Positions 53,995 to 63,359 are shown, counted from the first letter of the stretch. The stretch: DNA of 64,000 bases from Rhizobium sp. BK196 (GCF_014193255.1 NZ_JACHZB010000002.1:620001-684000); one strand, 5' to 3'. Notes: generated by a model from the letters alone, not told the origin. Numbers and translations: made by a program.

Positions 53995-54738
53995 GTGTTA
54001 ACCGACGCACGCTCTATTCGCATCAAAGGCAGATCGTTTCTCGCGGTCGTGCTGACCCCCGATCTGCCGTTCGAGGACTGGCTGGTTCGCCTCGATGACC
54101 TTGCTGCGCGCTCCGCCGGGTTTTTTCTCGGCAGGCCAGTAGTTCTTGATGTGACCGAGCTTTCGCTGGATCGCGCCGCGCTAAAGGCGATGGTGCAGGC
54201 GCTGGGGGAGCGAGGAGTGCGGGTCATGGGTATCGAAGGCGCGCGACCGTCGCAGCTCGATGCCAGTATGCCACCTGGCATGGTCGGCGGCCGTCCGGCA
54301 GCGGATGTCGACGTGCCGGCCGCAGAGGCTCGGGTCGACGGGCAGGCTCCGCGTAAGGCGGAGGCTGCAAAGGTGCAGGAGGTCGTTGCCCCGGTTGTCC
54401 GCGCCGCCCCGCCATCTCTGGTGTTGCGTGAACCGGTTCGCTCCGGCCAGTCGATTATCTTTCCCGAAGGCGACGTGACGGTTATCGGGTCCATCGCGTC
54501 GGGGGCCGAAGTGATCGCCGGTGGATCGATCCACGTCTATGGCGCGCTGCGTGGACGCGCGCTCGCTGGATCGGTCGGCAATTCGGCGGCGCGAATCTTT
54601 TGCCGCAAGCTGGAAGCCGAGCTTCTGGCAATCGACGGGATCTACAAGACGGCGGACGATCTGCCGGCAGATCTGCGCGGTCAGGCTGCACAGCTATGGC
54701 TGGAGAACGACGCGATCATCGCATCGCGACTGACTTAA
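53995..54738 (+). CDS. minC: Septum-site inhibitor MinC
   Basis: A 247-residue division inhibitor that blocks FtsZ assembly away from mid-cell. The N-terminal domain (about 1-95) has SIRIKGRSFLAVVLTPDLPF. A linker rich in Ala, Pro and Val (about 95-145) leads to the C-terminal beta-helix domain: REPVRSGQSIIFPEGDVTVI, GSIASGAEVIAGGSIHVYGA, LRGRALAG and ARIFCRKLEAELLAIDG, nearly invariant in MinC. The GTG at 53995 is the only fitting start. It is the first of minCDE and has a CtrA-type site upstream. Confidence 0.95.
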   Translation: MLTDARSIRIKGRSFLAVVLTPDLPFEDWLVRLDDLAARSAGFFLGRPVVLDVTELSLDRAALKAMVQALGERGVRVMGIEGARPSQLDASMPPGMVGGRPAADVDVPAAEARVDGQAPRKAEAAKVQEVVAPVVRAAPPSLVLREPVRSGQSIIFPEGDVTVIGSIASGAEVIAGGSIHVYGALRGRALAGSVGNSAARIFCRKLEAELLAIDGIYKTADDLPADLRGQAAQLWLENDAIIASRLT

Positions 54739-54768
54739 CTGGGTGAATGGTTGAAACAGGAGAGGGAT

Positions 54769-55584
54769 ATGGGAAAAGTCATTGTTGTAACCTCGGGTAA
54801 AGGTGGCGTTGGCAAGACAACCTCGACTGCAGCGTTGGGGGCAGCGCTTGCGCAAAGGAACGAGAAGGTTGTCGTCGTCGACTTCGACGTCGGTCTGCGC
54901 AACCTCGATCTCGTCATGGGTGCCGAACGTCGGGTCGTGTATGACATGATCAATGTCATCCAGGGCGATGCGAAACTCACTCAGGCCCTGATCCGCGATA
55001 AGCGACTGGAGACACTATTCCTGCTGCCGGCATCCCAGACCCGCGACAAGGATTGCCTCACCGAAGAAGGTGTCGAGCGCGTCATCGGTGAGCTGAAGAA
55101 ACATTTCGACTGGGTGATATGCGATAGCCCGGCGGGTATCGAGCGCGGTGCGACGCTGGCAATGCGTCATGCCGATATCGCAGTCGTGGTCACCAATCCG
55201 GAAGTCTCCTCGGTGCGTGATTCCGACCGCATCATCGGTCTTCTGGACGCCAAGACGGAAAAGGCGGAGAGGGGCGAGCGCATTGAAAAGCACCTGCTTC
55301 TGACCCGCTACGATGTCACCCGCGCCGAACGCGGCGACATGCTGAAGGTGGATGACGTGCTCGAGATCCTCTCGATCCCGCTGCTCGGCATCATCCCGGA
55401 AAGCATGGATGTGCTGCGTGCTTCCAACCTCGGCGCCCCGGTCACGCTCGCAGATCAAAGCAGCGCCCCGGCAAAGGCCTATTTCGAAGCAGTCCGCCGC
55501 CTCAACGGTGAAGTTCTCCCGGTGACGGTACCAGGCGAGAAGCGCGGTCTGTTCGGTAAGATCTTCGGACGGAGGGCAGCATGA
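54769..55584 (+). CDS. minD: Septum-site ATPase MinD
   Basis: A 271-residue membrane-associated ATPase that carries MinC to the membrane and oscillates with MinE. The deviant Walker A is [10 protein letters not shown] (residues 10-19), followed by [20 protein letters not shown] and the [11 protein letters not shown] switch region. The C-terminal amphipathic helix is [14 protein letters not shown], the membrane-targeting sequence. ATG 54769 has AGGAGAGGG before it, better than 54751. It lies 30 nt after minC and overlaps minE by 4 nt. Confidence 0.97.
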   Translation: MGKVIVVTSGKGGVGKTTSTAALGAALAQRNEKVVVVDFDVGLRNLDLVMGAERRVVYDMINVIQGDAKLTQALIRDKRLETLFLLPASQTRDKDCLTEEGVERVIGELKKHFDWVICDSPAGIERGATLAMRHADIAVVVTNPEVSSVRDSDRIIGLLDAKTEKAERGERIEKHLLLTRYDVTRAERGDMLKVDDVLEILSIPLLGIIPESMDVLRASNLGAPVTLADQSSAPAKAYFEAVRRLNGEVLPVTVPGEKRGLFGKIFGRRAA

Positions 55585-55838
55585 GCGTATTCGATTTCTT
55601 TCAGAAGAGGAAAACCGCGCCGGTTGCGCGCGAACGTCTCCAACTGCTTCTGGCGCACGAGCGTATCTCTCCCGGTTCGGATCTCGTGTCTCTTCTCAGA
55701 GAGGAAATTCTCGCGGTGATCGCTAAACACGTCGAAATCGAAGGCGATCGCCTGCAGATTAGGATCGATCGCGGCGAGAACGTCTCGATCCTCGAAATCG
55801 ACGTCGAGATCCCCGCCAAGGCCGCCCGGGCGGCTTGA
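55581..55838 (+). CDS. minE: Division topological specificity factor MinE
   Basis: An 85-residue protein that stimulates MinD ATPase and confines MinCD to the poles. It begins [20 protein letters not shown], where the first residues form the membrane-binding helix, then LQLLLAHER (the MinD-contact strand). The dimer domain holds [20 protein letters not shown] and [11 protein letters not shown]. Start overlaps the minD stop (ATGA). A hairpin terminator follows. Confidence 0.96.
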   Translation: MSVFDFFQKRKTAPVARERLQLLLAHERISPGSDLVSLLREEILAVIAKHVEIEGDRLQIRIDRGENVSILEIDVEIPAKAARAA

Positions 55839-55855
55839 GGTTCGAAGTGATTTAT

Positions 55856-55879
55856 CCGGGAGATCGAAATGTCTCCCGG
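55856..55879. terminator. Hairpin terminator after minE
   Basis: CCGGGAGA and TCTCCCGG are perfect 8-nt complements with an 8-nt loop, followed on the plus strand by AAATTCTCATATTTCTC. It is centred between minE and the convergent regulator gene and may serve both. Confidence 0.7.
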
Positions 55880-55916
55880 AAATTCTCATATTTCTCATGA
55901 TGGCGGATTTCTGGCC

Positions 55917-56804
55917 CTACAGGATCACTGGCGATAGACCGCAGTCCGCACGGAACGTCTTGAAACCACTGAGCGCGTGCAGCGAACGGCCGCCATCGAT
56001 GGCGGCGAGATCGAGAATGACAGCGTTGGCGATGGTCATGGGAACGACGAGCGATTGGGATTCGCCGGCTTCACCGCGAGAAACCGAGATCTGGCGGTCG
56101 GGTGCAGGATCGATGCGGGCGCTGAGCAGATCGGTCAGCGCCAGGACCTTAGCGCCTCTTTCTGCGGCAATCTTCCTGATCTGATGGATGAGTGGAGAGG
56201 ACTTGCGGAAAGCGAGCAGCCAGACAACGTCGCCAGACCCCAATGTTACCAGTGCTTCGGCGATCAGATGCATCTGGCTGGCGAGATCGACTGCCGGATA
56301 GCCCGAGCGATTGAGCCTCAGCGCGATGAGAGAGGCGAGGGCGACCGAATGGCCACGCCCGAAGACGAAGACCCGCCGGCAATCGCGCAGCACTTCCGAA
56401 AAGCCTCTGACATCGGCGTCCGAGACTGCGTTGCGTACCTGCTGGAGAGCGGCAATCTCGCTGTCGAGAACGGAGGAAAGCACGCCGCCGTCTTCCGCGC
56501 GAACGAGACGAGCGGCCATGCGGACGGCCGGGCTTTCGAAATCCCCGCCGCCTTCGATGAGGTTCGCCTGCAGGAAAGTTCGGAATTCGGGATAGCCTTT
56601 GAAGCCGAGCCGGCGAGCCAGCCGCACGGCCGAAGCCGGGTGCACGCCGGCGCGGAAGGAGACGGCTTTGCCGTTTTCCATCGCCGCGCGGATCGGGTCC
56701 CGCATCATCACGTCGAGAAGGCGGGTGTCGGCCTCTGTGAGCTTCGTCGAGTTGCGACTGATAAGATCGCCGAGAAGCTGCGGGATTTCGCTCTGTCTTT
56801 CCAT
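55917..56804 (-). CDS. RpiR-family transcriptional regulator
   Basis: A 295-residue regulator. The N-terminal helix-turn-helix (about 1-80) reads SFRAGVHPASAVRLARRLGF. The C-terminal SIS sugar-phosphate isomerase-like domain (about 125-265) has VFVFGRGHSVALASLIALRL and VVWLLAFRKSSPLIHQIRKI. The SIS domain normally binds a phosphosugar effector. It lies 49 nt after the transporter ATPase gene in the same direction and is probably the last gene of the Ugp-like operon, which it likely controls. Confidence 0.93.
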   Translation of the reverse strand: MERQSEIPQLLGDLISRNSTKLTEADTRLLDVMMRDPIRAAMENGKAVSFRAGVHPASAVRLARRLGFKGYPEFRTFLQANLIEGGGDFESPAVRMAARLVRAEDGGVLSSVLDSEIAALQQVRNAVSDADVRGFSEVLRDCRRVFVFGRGHSVALASLIALRLNRSGYPAVDLASQMHLIAEALVTLGSGDVVWLLAFRKSSPLIHQIRKIAAERGAKVLALTDLLSARIDPAPDRQISVSRGEAGESQSLVVPMTIANAVILDLAAIDGGRSLHALSGFKTFRADCGLSPVIL

Positions 56805-56853
56805 TGTGTCACTTCTCGCCGAGTCGCTGTCCCGCGCAGATTGGCCAGGGCGC

Positions 56854-57900
56854 CTAAATACCGCGATCTACGGCTGAAAGATCGACGCGGCTCCCGCTCC
56901 GGTTATCGAAAAACGCCGCCCGGTCAAGGTCGTACATGACCCAGAAATTATTGGCATGGCGCGGCACATCCTTGCGCGGGCTGGTTAGCGTAATGCGTCC
57001 AGCCGGACTGTCGCAATGCAGAATGATGTCGGAGCCGGTCATCTCCGACAGCACAAGCCGGACGGGCAAGGCAGGTTCATGCGGTTCTTCGACACTGATT
57101 GCCATGGATTCGGGTCTCAGTCCCGCCGTCAGACCCTGCCGGCCCTGCCAACTGGGAAGGTGTTCGACAGGAAGGAAATTCATTGCGGGAACGCCGAGGA
57201 AACTCGCGATAAAGCGATTCTGCGGCTGGTCATAGATGGCTTCAGGCGTGTCGAACTGCAGGAGATCACCGTCCTTCATCACAGCAATCCTGTCGGCCAA
57301 TGAGAGCGCCTCGGTCTGGTCATGCGTCACATAGACGATGGTAGCGCCGAGTTGGCGGTGCAACTCCTTGATTTCGGTGCGCATGGCGACGCGCAGCGCG
57401 TTGTCGAGGTTCGACAGCGGCTCGTCCATCAGGAAGATGGAACTGTTGCGCGCCATGGCCCTGCCCATCGCCACACGCTGACGCTGGCCACCGGAAAGCG
57501 CCCCCGGCTTGCGATCGAGATAGGGTTCGAGTTGCAGCGTCTTGGCCACACTTTGAGCGCGCACATTGCGTTCGGCTCTCGGCATGCCGCGCAGCTCCAG
57601 ACCGAAGGCGATATTCTCGCGCACCGTCATGTGCGGATAGAGCGCGTAGTTCTGGAAGATCATCGCGATATCGCGATCCTGCGGGGCAAGATCATTCGCG
57701 CGCCGCCCCCCGATTTCGATATGGCCTTCTTCGCAGCGTTCAAGCCCGGCAATCAGGCGCAGCAATGTGGACTTGCCGCAGCCTGACGGGCCGACGATGA
57801 CGACGAACTCGCCCGGCTTGATGTCCATGGACACGCCGTGCAGGACTTCCGGCCCGCCGGGGTAGGACTTTCTGATGTCGCGAAGGGTGATGCCGGTCAT
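56854..57900 (-). CDS. Sugar/glycerophosphate-type ABC transporter ATP-binding protein (UgpC/MsmK family)
   Basis: A 348-residue ATPase of the CUT1 family. Walker A is GPSGCGKST near 36, the signature is LSGGQRQRVAMGRAM near 134, and Walker B is IFLMDEPLSNLD near 155. A regulatory OB-fold/TOBE domain occupies about 235-348 (LTAGLRPESMAI). It drives the two permeases of this operon. It overlaps the glycerophosphodiesterase gene upstream by 4 nt. The start is chosen at MTGITLRDIRKSYPGG, where homology begins. Confidence 0.93.
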   Translation of the reverse strand: MTGITLRDIRKSYPGGPEVLHGVSMDIKPGEFVVIVGPSGCGKSTLLRLIAGLERCEEGHIEIGGRRANDLAPQDRDIAMIFQNYALYPHMTVRENIAFGLELRGMPRAERNVRAQSVAKTLQLEPYLDRKPGALSGGQRQRVAMGRAMARNSSIFLMDEPLSNLDNALRVAMRTEIKELHRQLGATIVYVTHDQTEALSLADRIAVMKDGDLLQFDTPEAIYDQPQNRFIASFLGVPAMNFLPVEHLPSWQGRQGLTAGLRPESMAISVEEPHEPALPVRLVLSEMTGSDIILHCDSPAGRITLTSPRKDVPRHANNFWVMYDLDRAAFFDNRSGSRVDLSAVDRGI

Positions 57901-58646
57901 CGCGCGGCCTCTGCTCCGAAGCCGTTGCGAATGGCAATTGCAAGGCTTGGCCGGTCCGTTGTGAAGACCTTGACGCCGAGCGCCAGCACTTTTTCGATCT
58001 GCCGGGCCGAATGGGCGGCCCAGCAACCGAAATCGAGACCGGCTGCCATGATTTCGGCCATGAGAGCGGAATCGGCGGTATCCACATGAACACCGATTTC
58101 GGGGATGTCATGCGCTTTCGCGACTTCGATCACAGCTCTGGTTCCAAGCTGACGCAACACTGGCGGGCTGACGAGCCAGAGCTTCGGCTGGCTGGTGGCC
58201 GCCGACAGCGCATCCTGCGATTCCATCAGAAAGGAAGAGAAGATCGTCCTTTCGAGCATGCCGTGACGGGCGAGGGTTTCGACGACGCGAGGCACGAAGT
58301 TGTCGTAGGGGCGACCATTGACCCCAGGCTTTATCTCGCAGCGGAAATTTACCTTGCTGTTGGAATAGATCGCACAGAGTTCTTCCAGCGAGATCGGATG
58401 TCCGCCGGCCCCGTAGTTGATGAGAGCGGCTCGGACCTCTGCTTCGCTCATGGCGGCGATCGCGCCGCTGCGGTCCGTCGTACCGTCAAGCGTTGGGTCG
58501 TGGTGGATCATGATCGCTCCGTCAGCTGTCGGATGGACGTCGAATTCCACCTCCTCCAGCGGCATTTTTGCCGTCGCAGCAAAGCCTTGCGGGGTGCTGT
58601 CGCCGAATTCCAGAGTGCCGCCGCGATGCGATGCGATGCGTGTCAT
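57897..58646 (-). CDS. Glycerophosphodiester phosphodiesterase (UgpQ-like)
   Basis: A 249-residue GDPD-barrel enzyme. Active-site residues are in ASHRGGTLEFGDSTPQGF (His-Arg), LEEVEFDVHPTADGAIMIHH (Glu, Asp, His) and FRCEIKPGVNG (Glu, Lys). There is no signal peptide, so it acts in the cytoplasm, as UgpQ does on imported glycerophosphodiesters. It lies between the permease and ATPase genes of the importer, which links transport with hydrolysis to glycerol-3-phosphate. ATG 58646 is preferred to 58667. Confidence 0.9.
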   Translation of the reverse strand: MTRIASHRGGTLEFGDSTPQGFAATAKMPLEEVEFDVHPTADGAIMIHHDPTLDGTTDRSGAIAAMSEAEVRAALINYGAGGHPISLEELCAIYSNSKVNFRCEIKPGVNGRPYDNFVPRVVETLARHGMLERTIFSSFLMESQDALSAATSQPKLWLVSPPVLRQLGTRAVIEVAKAHDIPEIGVHVDTADSALMAEIMAAGLDFGCWAAHSARQIEKVLALGVKVFTTDRPSLAIAIRNGFGAEAAR

Positions 58647-58671
58647 TGCATACTTGTCCTTCTTCATGGGT

Positions 58672-59481
58672 TTATTTGACCGCGCCGAGCGTGATGCCGC
58701 GCACGAGATGGCGCTCGACCAGCAGGAAGCCGAGCAGCACGGGCAACATGCTGAGGGTGCAGGCGGCCATGACGAGCGGCCAGTCGACCAGGCCTTCGCC
58801 GGGATTGATACGATAGAGGCGGGCAAGGCCGATCTGCAGCGTGTAGAGGTCTTCCTTGCCGACGGCCACCAGCGGCCAAATGTAGTTGTTCCACTCGGTG
58901 ATGAAGATGTAGAGGCCCATCGAGAAGATGGTGGGCTTTGCAATCGGCACGATCACCCGCCAGAGCACCTGCAGCGGTGTCGCGCCATCCATATAGGCGG
59001 CTTCATCCAGTGCCTTTGGAATGCCCTTGATGTACTGGCGCAGGAAGAAAGCAGCAAAGCCGTTCGAGATCGCAGGCAGGATGAGGCCTGTATAGGTGTC
59101 GAGCAGGCCGGCCTTGGCAAGCGTCAGATAGTTGGGAATCAGGCTGATGTGGCTGGGGATCATCAATGTGGCAACCGTCGCGCCGAAGAGCAGGTTGCCG
59201 CCGCGGAACTGGAAGCGGGCGAAGGCAAAGGCGGCTATGGTAGCGACCGTGATGCCGAGCAGCGTCACTAGGCCGGAAACGATGATGCTGTTCAAAAGAT
59301 AGCGAGCAAAATTGTATTCGCCGACGGCACGAACATAGTTGTCCAGCGTGAACTCGTACTTGCCTGTGTAATAGGATTGCGCGGTCTCGAAGGACATCCA
59401 GATCGAATAGAGCACGGGCGACAGGAAGATTAGCCCGGCGACGAGCGCGAGACCGGTCACAACAGGGTTTTCAAGCTTCAT
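58672..59481 (-). CDS. ABC transporter permease (UgpE/MalG family)
   Basis: A 269-residue permease with six hydrophobic segments. The contact loop EAAYMDGATPLQVLWRVIVP-like (near 178) is typical of CUT1 permeases. SLIPNYLTLAKAGLLDTYTG and FITEWNNYIWPLVAVG are further family motifs. Its start overlaps the preceding permease by 11 nt. It forms the channel together with the UgpA-like partner. Confidence 0.93.
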   Translation of the reverse strand: MKLENPVVTGLALVAGLIFLSPVLYSIWMSFETAQSYYTGKYEFTLDNYVRAVGEYNFARYLLNSIIVSGLVTLLGITVATIAAFAFARFQFRGGNLLFGATVATLMIPSHISLIPNYLTLAKAGLLDTYTGLILPAISNGFAAFFLRQYIKGIPKALDEAAYMDGATPLQVLWRVIVPIAKPTIFSMGLYIFITEWNNYIWPLVAVGKEDLYTLQIGLARLYRINPGEGLVDWPLVMAACTLSMLPVLLGFLLVERHLVRGITLGAVK

Positions 59482-60370
59482 AATGAACCCTCCGGCCGAT
59501 GACGACGGATTTGATCAGTGCCAGCACGATCAGGAAGATGAAAAGCAGAACGGCGAGCGCCGAACCTCTGCCGATGTCGAAGAGAGTGAAGCCCACGCGA
59601 TAGAGCAGATTGACGAGCATGTCGGTCGCACCCGCAGGGCCGCCATGGGTCATGATGTTGACGATGGTGAAGACCTGGAAGGCCTCGATTACGGAAATCA
59701 CCAACAGGAAATAGGTGGTCGGCATGACAAGCGGGACGGTGACCCGGCGGAACACATGGAAGCGCCGGCCGCCATCGACGGCGGCGGCATCATAGAGTTC
59801 CTGCGGTACGGCCTGCAGGCCGGCGATATAGATGACTATGTCATAGCCGAGTTGCTTCCAGGTGTTGACTATTATCAGCACCCAGAGGGCGAGCTGCGGG
59901 TCCTGCAGCCATTGCACCTTGCCGAGACCGAGCGAGGTCAGTGCAGCATTGACCATGCCGTAATCGGTGGCAAAGACCCAGGAGAAGACGACGGCGATCG
60001 AGACGGTCGAGGTTACGGACGGAAGAAAGAGTGCACCGCGCAGAAGCCGCGAGGGTAATGTCTCGCGGACGAGATAGCTTGCGACAGCGAGTGCCAGTGC
60101 CAGCCTGATCGGTACTGAAATCAGCGCGAAGATGGCGGTGACTTGCAGCGAATTCCAGAAGTCGCGGGAGTTCAAAAGTAGGCGGTAATTCTCAAAGCCG
60201 ACGAAAGGCATCGTCGGCGACAGGAAGTCCCAATGCCGGAAGCTGAGGTTCACACTGGCAATTACGGGAATATAGGTGAAGACCGCGATGAAGATCATCA
60301 GCGGTGCGACGAGAAGATAGGGTGTGAGTTTGCGCAGCATCGGACCGGTACAGTTGAGACGACGGGCCAT
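59471..60370 (-). CDS. ABC transporter permease (UgpA/MalF family)
   Basis: A permease of about 299 residues (288 from the alternative start MLRKLTPYLL). It has six hydrophobic segments, and the contact loop is ELYDAAAVDGGRRFHVFRRV near 200. The stretch FLPSVTSTVSIAVVFSWVF is typical. It is the second gene of the operon, 33 nt after the binding-protein gene. Confidence 0.92.
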   Translation of the reverse strand: MARRLNCTGPMLRKLTPYLLVAPLMIFIAVFTYIPVIASVNLSFRHWDFLSPTMPFVGFENYRLLLNSRDFWNSLQVTAIFALISVPIRLALALAVASYLVRETLPSRLLRGALFLPSVTSTVSIAVVFSWVFATDYGMVNAALTSLGLGKVQWLQDPQLALWVLIIVNTWKQLGYDIVIYIAGLQAVPQELYDAAAVDGGRRFHVFRRVTVPLVMPTTYFLLVISVIEAFQVFTIVNIMTHGGPAGATDMLVNLLYRVGFTLFDIGRGSALAVLLFIFLIVLALIKSVVIGRRVHYEA

Positions 60371-60403
60371 TCAAGGCACGCCGTCTTGGCTCGAGGGAGA
60401 GGC

Positions 60404-61663
60404 TCAATTGCTGGAACGCTTGGCTTCGTCGCGGGTCTGGGCGGCAAAATCCTTCATCGTTTCCGTGACACCGCGCTGGCCGAGCGCCATGGCTTCCCAC
60501 ATCTTGTATTCGGTCGAGCGCATCCAGGTGACGACGGGCGGGCGGGCACGGCCACGAGCGAAATCGAGCTGCTTAATGGCAACATCGATACCCTGTTTCT
60601 TGGCGAGCGCTTCGGCGGCAATCGGCTGGGCGGCGCTCTTCTTGTTGATCGGCAGGTAGCCGGTTGCGGCAAACCAGATGGCGTTGGCTTCCGGCGAAGC
60701 GGCGTAACTGATGAACTTGTATGCGGCATCCTGGACCTCCTTCGACAAGGTCGAGAGGATGCCGATACCGGCGCCACCGATCGGAACGGAGCAAACCTTG
60801 TTGCAGGGCATCGGACGGACTTCGAGCTTTTCACCGAGCGCCTTCTTAGCGCCACCATAGTCACCCGTCGAGTTGAGCAAGATCCCAACTTTGCCGGCGA
60901 AGAAAGCGTCGCGGCCGACGTCTTCATCGGTAACGCCATCCGGAGAGGCGACCTTCTGGTCGTGCACGAGCGATGCCATCCATTGATAGGCTTCGATCGT
61001 ATTCGGCGAGTCGAGCAGGATATCGTTGGTCTTGGAATCGATGAGCTCGCTGTCGTTGGACATGACGAGGCCCCAGCGGGCGAACTGGCCGGGGGCCGCA
61101 ATGCCGGTGATGCCTTCCGAGCTGAGCTTTTCGGTGATTGTCTTCGAAACGGCAAGAATATCTGCGAAAGTTTTCAGCGACGGTTCCGTCGCGAAGCCGG
61201 CACGCGCCAGGATGTCCTTGTTGTAATAGAGGACCGGCGTGGAGGAGTTGAACGGCACGATATAGTTCTTGCCGTTATAGACGCCGACTTCGCGCGCGTA
61301 GTCGTAAAGGTCGTCCTTCAGCGGATCGGCGTTGAAATAGGGCGTGAGATCGATCAGCGCGCCGCGGTCGGCGAAGAGACCGTAGCGGGTGACTTCCATA
61401 ATGACGGCATCAGGCGCACGTCTGGCGGGAATGGCGGCCTGCAGCTTGGCGACGATATCATTGTAATCGCCCACGAACTCGCCCTCGATATGAATGCCGG
61501 GATTGGCGGCTTCAAAGTTGGTGATGATCTTGTTGAGCGCCTCGCCGGAGGATTTGCTGAAGCTGTGCCAGAACTTCACGGTCGTATCGGCATGCGCCGA
61601 ACCGACCATGGACATCAGGGCGACGACGCTGGCTGCGACCGTATTCTGCAATTTATTTGACAT
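60404..61663 (-). CDS. Extracellular solute-binding protein (UgpB-like)
   Basis: A 419-residue family-1 binding protein. Signal peptide: NTVAASVVALMSMVGSAHA, cut before DTTVKFWHS. FWHSFSKSSGEALNKIITNF and PFNSSTPVLYYNKDILARAG resemble UgpB of the glycerol-3-phosphate/glycerophosphodiester importer. It heads a six-gene leftward operon: SBP, two permeases, GDPD, ATPase, RpiR. GAGGAGA lies before the ATG. The ligand is likely a glycerophosphodiester or related phosphate ester, by gene context. Confidence 0.92.
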   Translation of the reverse strand: MSNKLQNTVAASVVALMSMVGSAHADTTVKFWHSFSKSSGEALNKIITNFEAANPGIHIEGEFVGDYNDIVAKLQAAIPARRAPDAVIMEVTRYGLFADRGALIDLTPYFNADPLKDDLYDYAREVGVYNGKNYIVPFNSSTPVLYYNKDILARAGFATEPSLKTFADILAVSKTITEKLSSEGITGIAAPGQFARWGLVMSNDSELIDSKTNDILLDSPNTIEAYQWMASLVHDQKVASPDGVTDEDVGRDAFFAGKVGILLNSTGDYGGAKKALGEKLEVRPMPCNKVCSVPIGGAGIGILSTLSKEVQDAAYKFISYAASPEANAIWFAATGYLPINKKSAAQPIAAEALAKKQGIDVAIKQLDFARGRARPPVVTWMRSTEYKMWEAMALGQRGVTETMKDFAAQTRDEAKRSSN

Positions 61664-61977
61664 AATTTTCTCCTCTGCAAAAAAAATTGCAATTCGTTTT
61701 GGCGACGATTAGCGCGCAGACGAGACAGTTTCTTGAAGGCTGTGTGAAGTTTTGGTGACCGAGGGCCCGCCCGCTCAAAGCGTGAGCGGCGGATGGGTAT
61801 CCGCCAAGCCGTTCTGGCGCGTCGAAGAGCCTTCCTGTGGAAAAGGTCGCACTGCCAGCGGCCACTGTTCTCGGCCGGCTTTGTGTGCACTGCGGTAGAT
61901 TATGCTTCCAAGGTCGACAGCGACATGATATCCCGCTGTCTGCCCGTCTTTCATCGTCAAGTGCAAATAGAGATCAT
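61664..61977. other. Divergent intergenic region: Ugp-like operon / acyltransferase
   Basis: 314 nt without a convincing gene. The left end is AT-rich (GCAA and TTGC flank a run of A on the plus strand at about 61676-61692) and holds the Ugp-like promoter. No PHO-box-like repeat was recognised by eye. Short frames here lack ribosome-binding sites. Confidence 0.5.
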
Positions 61978-63042
61978 ATGCCCCAGCAAGAAGACACGGC
62001 GAATGCGTCGCAGATGAATGCAGCCCAGCACCCCGCGGTCAGGCCTCAGCGGAAATGGCTGGCTGATATCGAGCGCCTCAAGGGATTGGCTATCATCCTT
62101 GTCGTATGGGGGCATACCTACGACGCCGCTTTCCCGGCATGGGCCATTGATCTGCGACAGGCAATCTATGCTTTCCATATGCCGCTCTTTATGTTCCTCA
62201 GCGGCTATGTCTTCGTCTATGTCGGTGCCCATAAACTGAAGGGTTCGCTGGCGACCTATACGGCGAAACGCGCAAAGCGGCTGCTTATTCCGTTCTTCAT
62301 CATGGCGGCGATCGTCATTTTCGCAAAGTTCTTTGCGGGACAGTTTGTATCGGTCGATAAGCCCGTCAACGACCTATTGCTCTCGGTTCAGCACGTCTTC
62401 ATCCATACCGAGCAGAGCCCGTCGATGTTCGTATGGTACCTGATCGTCCTCTTTTACCTTTCGATCGGTACGACGTTTCTCTTCTCGCGCATAAACGTAA
62501 GCCTGAATATCTTGTTTGCGGCCTCGATCATCATGTTCGGCCTACATGTGCTTATGTTCTACAACGATGCGATAGTGGACTACATCTACATCAATCGCAT
62601 CTTCATGTTTTATGCCTTCTTCATGGCAGGCTGCGTTGCCTGCCTGCATAAGGATGCCTGGGAGCCATTCGTCGAGCGTTATTTCATTCCGGCCGCCGCC
62701 GTATTCCTCATCCTTCTCTATGTGACATTCAATTCCGAATGGCGTTATTTCTTCGTCGGAATGACATCTCTCGTCGTGTTCCATGGGCTGATCCGCTCCC
62801 GGCTTTGCAACCAAAGCCGGTTCCTGGAGTTCATCGGGCAGAATGCCTTTGCCATTTATCTATTGAACACAATTTTCGTCGGTGGGGTGAAGGCCGTCTT
62901 CGGTCGGTTCCTTTCTGTCAGCGATCAGGCGCTGCTGCTTCTCGTGGGCGCGACGATCGCAGGCGTTGCGGGCCCGATCGTCGTCAAATATGTCATCGGT
63001 CGGATTGGATCGCTGCGGCCAATCGCAGCCGCCATGGAATGA
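61978..63042 (+). CDS. Membrane acyltransferase (acyltransferase-3 family)
   Basis: A 354-residue membrane protein with about ten hydrophobic segments. The N-terminal motif is DIERLKGLAIILVVWGHTYD, containing the family's Arg and catalytic-type His. FHMPLFMFLSGYVFVYVG is the second hallmark. The C-terminal FIGQNAFAIYLLNTIFVGGV is usual for the family. It probably acylates a surface sugar. ATG 61978 is used; MNAAQHP at 62014 is an alternative. It is followed by a related gene at 63360. Confidence 0.88.
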   Translation: MPQQEDTANASQMNAAQHPAVRPQRKWLADIERLKGLAIILVVWGHTYDAAFPAWAIDLRQAIYAFHMPLFMFLSGYVFVYVGAHKLKGSLATYTAKRAKRLLIPFFIMAAIVIFAKFFAGQFVSVDKPVNDLLLSVQHVFIHTEQSPSMFVWYLIVLFYLSIGTTFLFSRINVSLNILFAASIIMFGLHVLMFYNDAIVDYIYINRIFMFYAFFMAGCVACLHKDAWEPFVERYFIPAAAVFLILLYVTFNSEWRYFFVGMTSLVVFHGLIRSRLCNQSRFLEFIGQNAFAIYLLNTIFVGGVKAVFGRFLSVSDQALLLLVGATIAGVAGPIVVKYVIGRIGSLRPIAAAME

Positions 63043-63359
63043 GAAGACAGATGCGGCCAAGCCAGTTTCGATCGGTTGAAGGAGCATGCGCTCGTTAAAG
63101 CGGGTCCCAGCGCAGCGTTCTTTCATTGTGAGGAATACCGCTCAAATCAGTGCCACGGGTGACGTAATGTTGGCAGGCTGTTTTCGATTGATACTCCGGG
63201 CTCGATTGAATAGAAAACGCGCGAGCACTCTACCGCTCGTCCTTTGCAAAGGGTTTCGGCACCCCATGCTGCTGAGCGTGCTGAAATCGGCACGATTACC
63301 CAGCAACGAAGCACTCGGCTCATCTTTTCATTTGCTATAAACGCGCGCAAGGAACGAAT
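63043..63359. other. Intergenic region between two acyltransferase genes
   Basis: 317 nt without a convincing gene. A TATAAA element near 63339 could be part of a promoter for the second acyltransferase. No strong hairpin was seen after the first gene. Confidence 0.5.

Noticed and set aside
58624..58640. GATGC tandem repeat
   Set aside because: A short simple repeat in the coding start of the glycerophosphodiesterase gene; too short to mean anything by itself.
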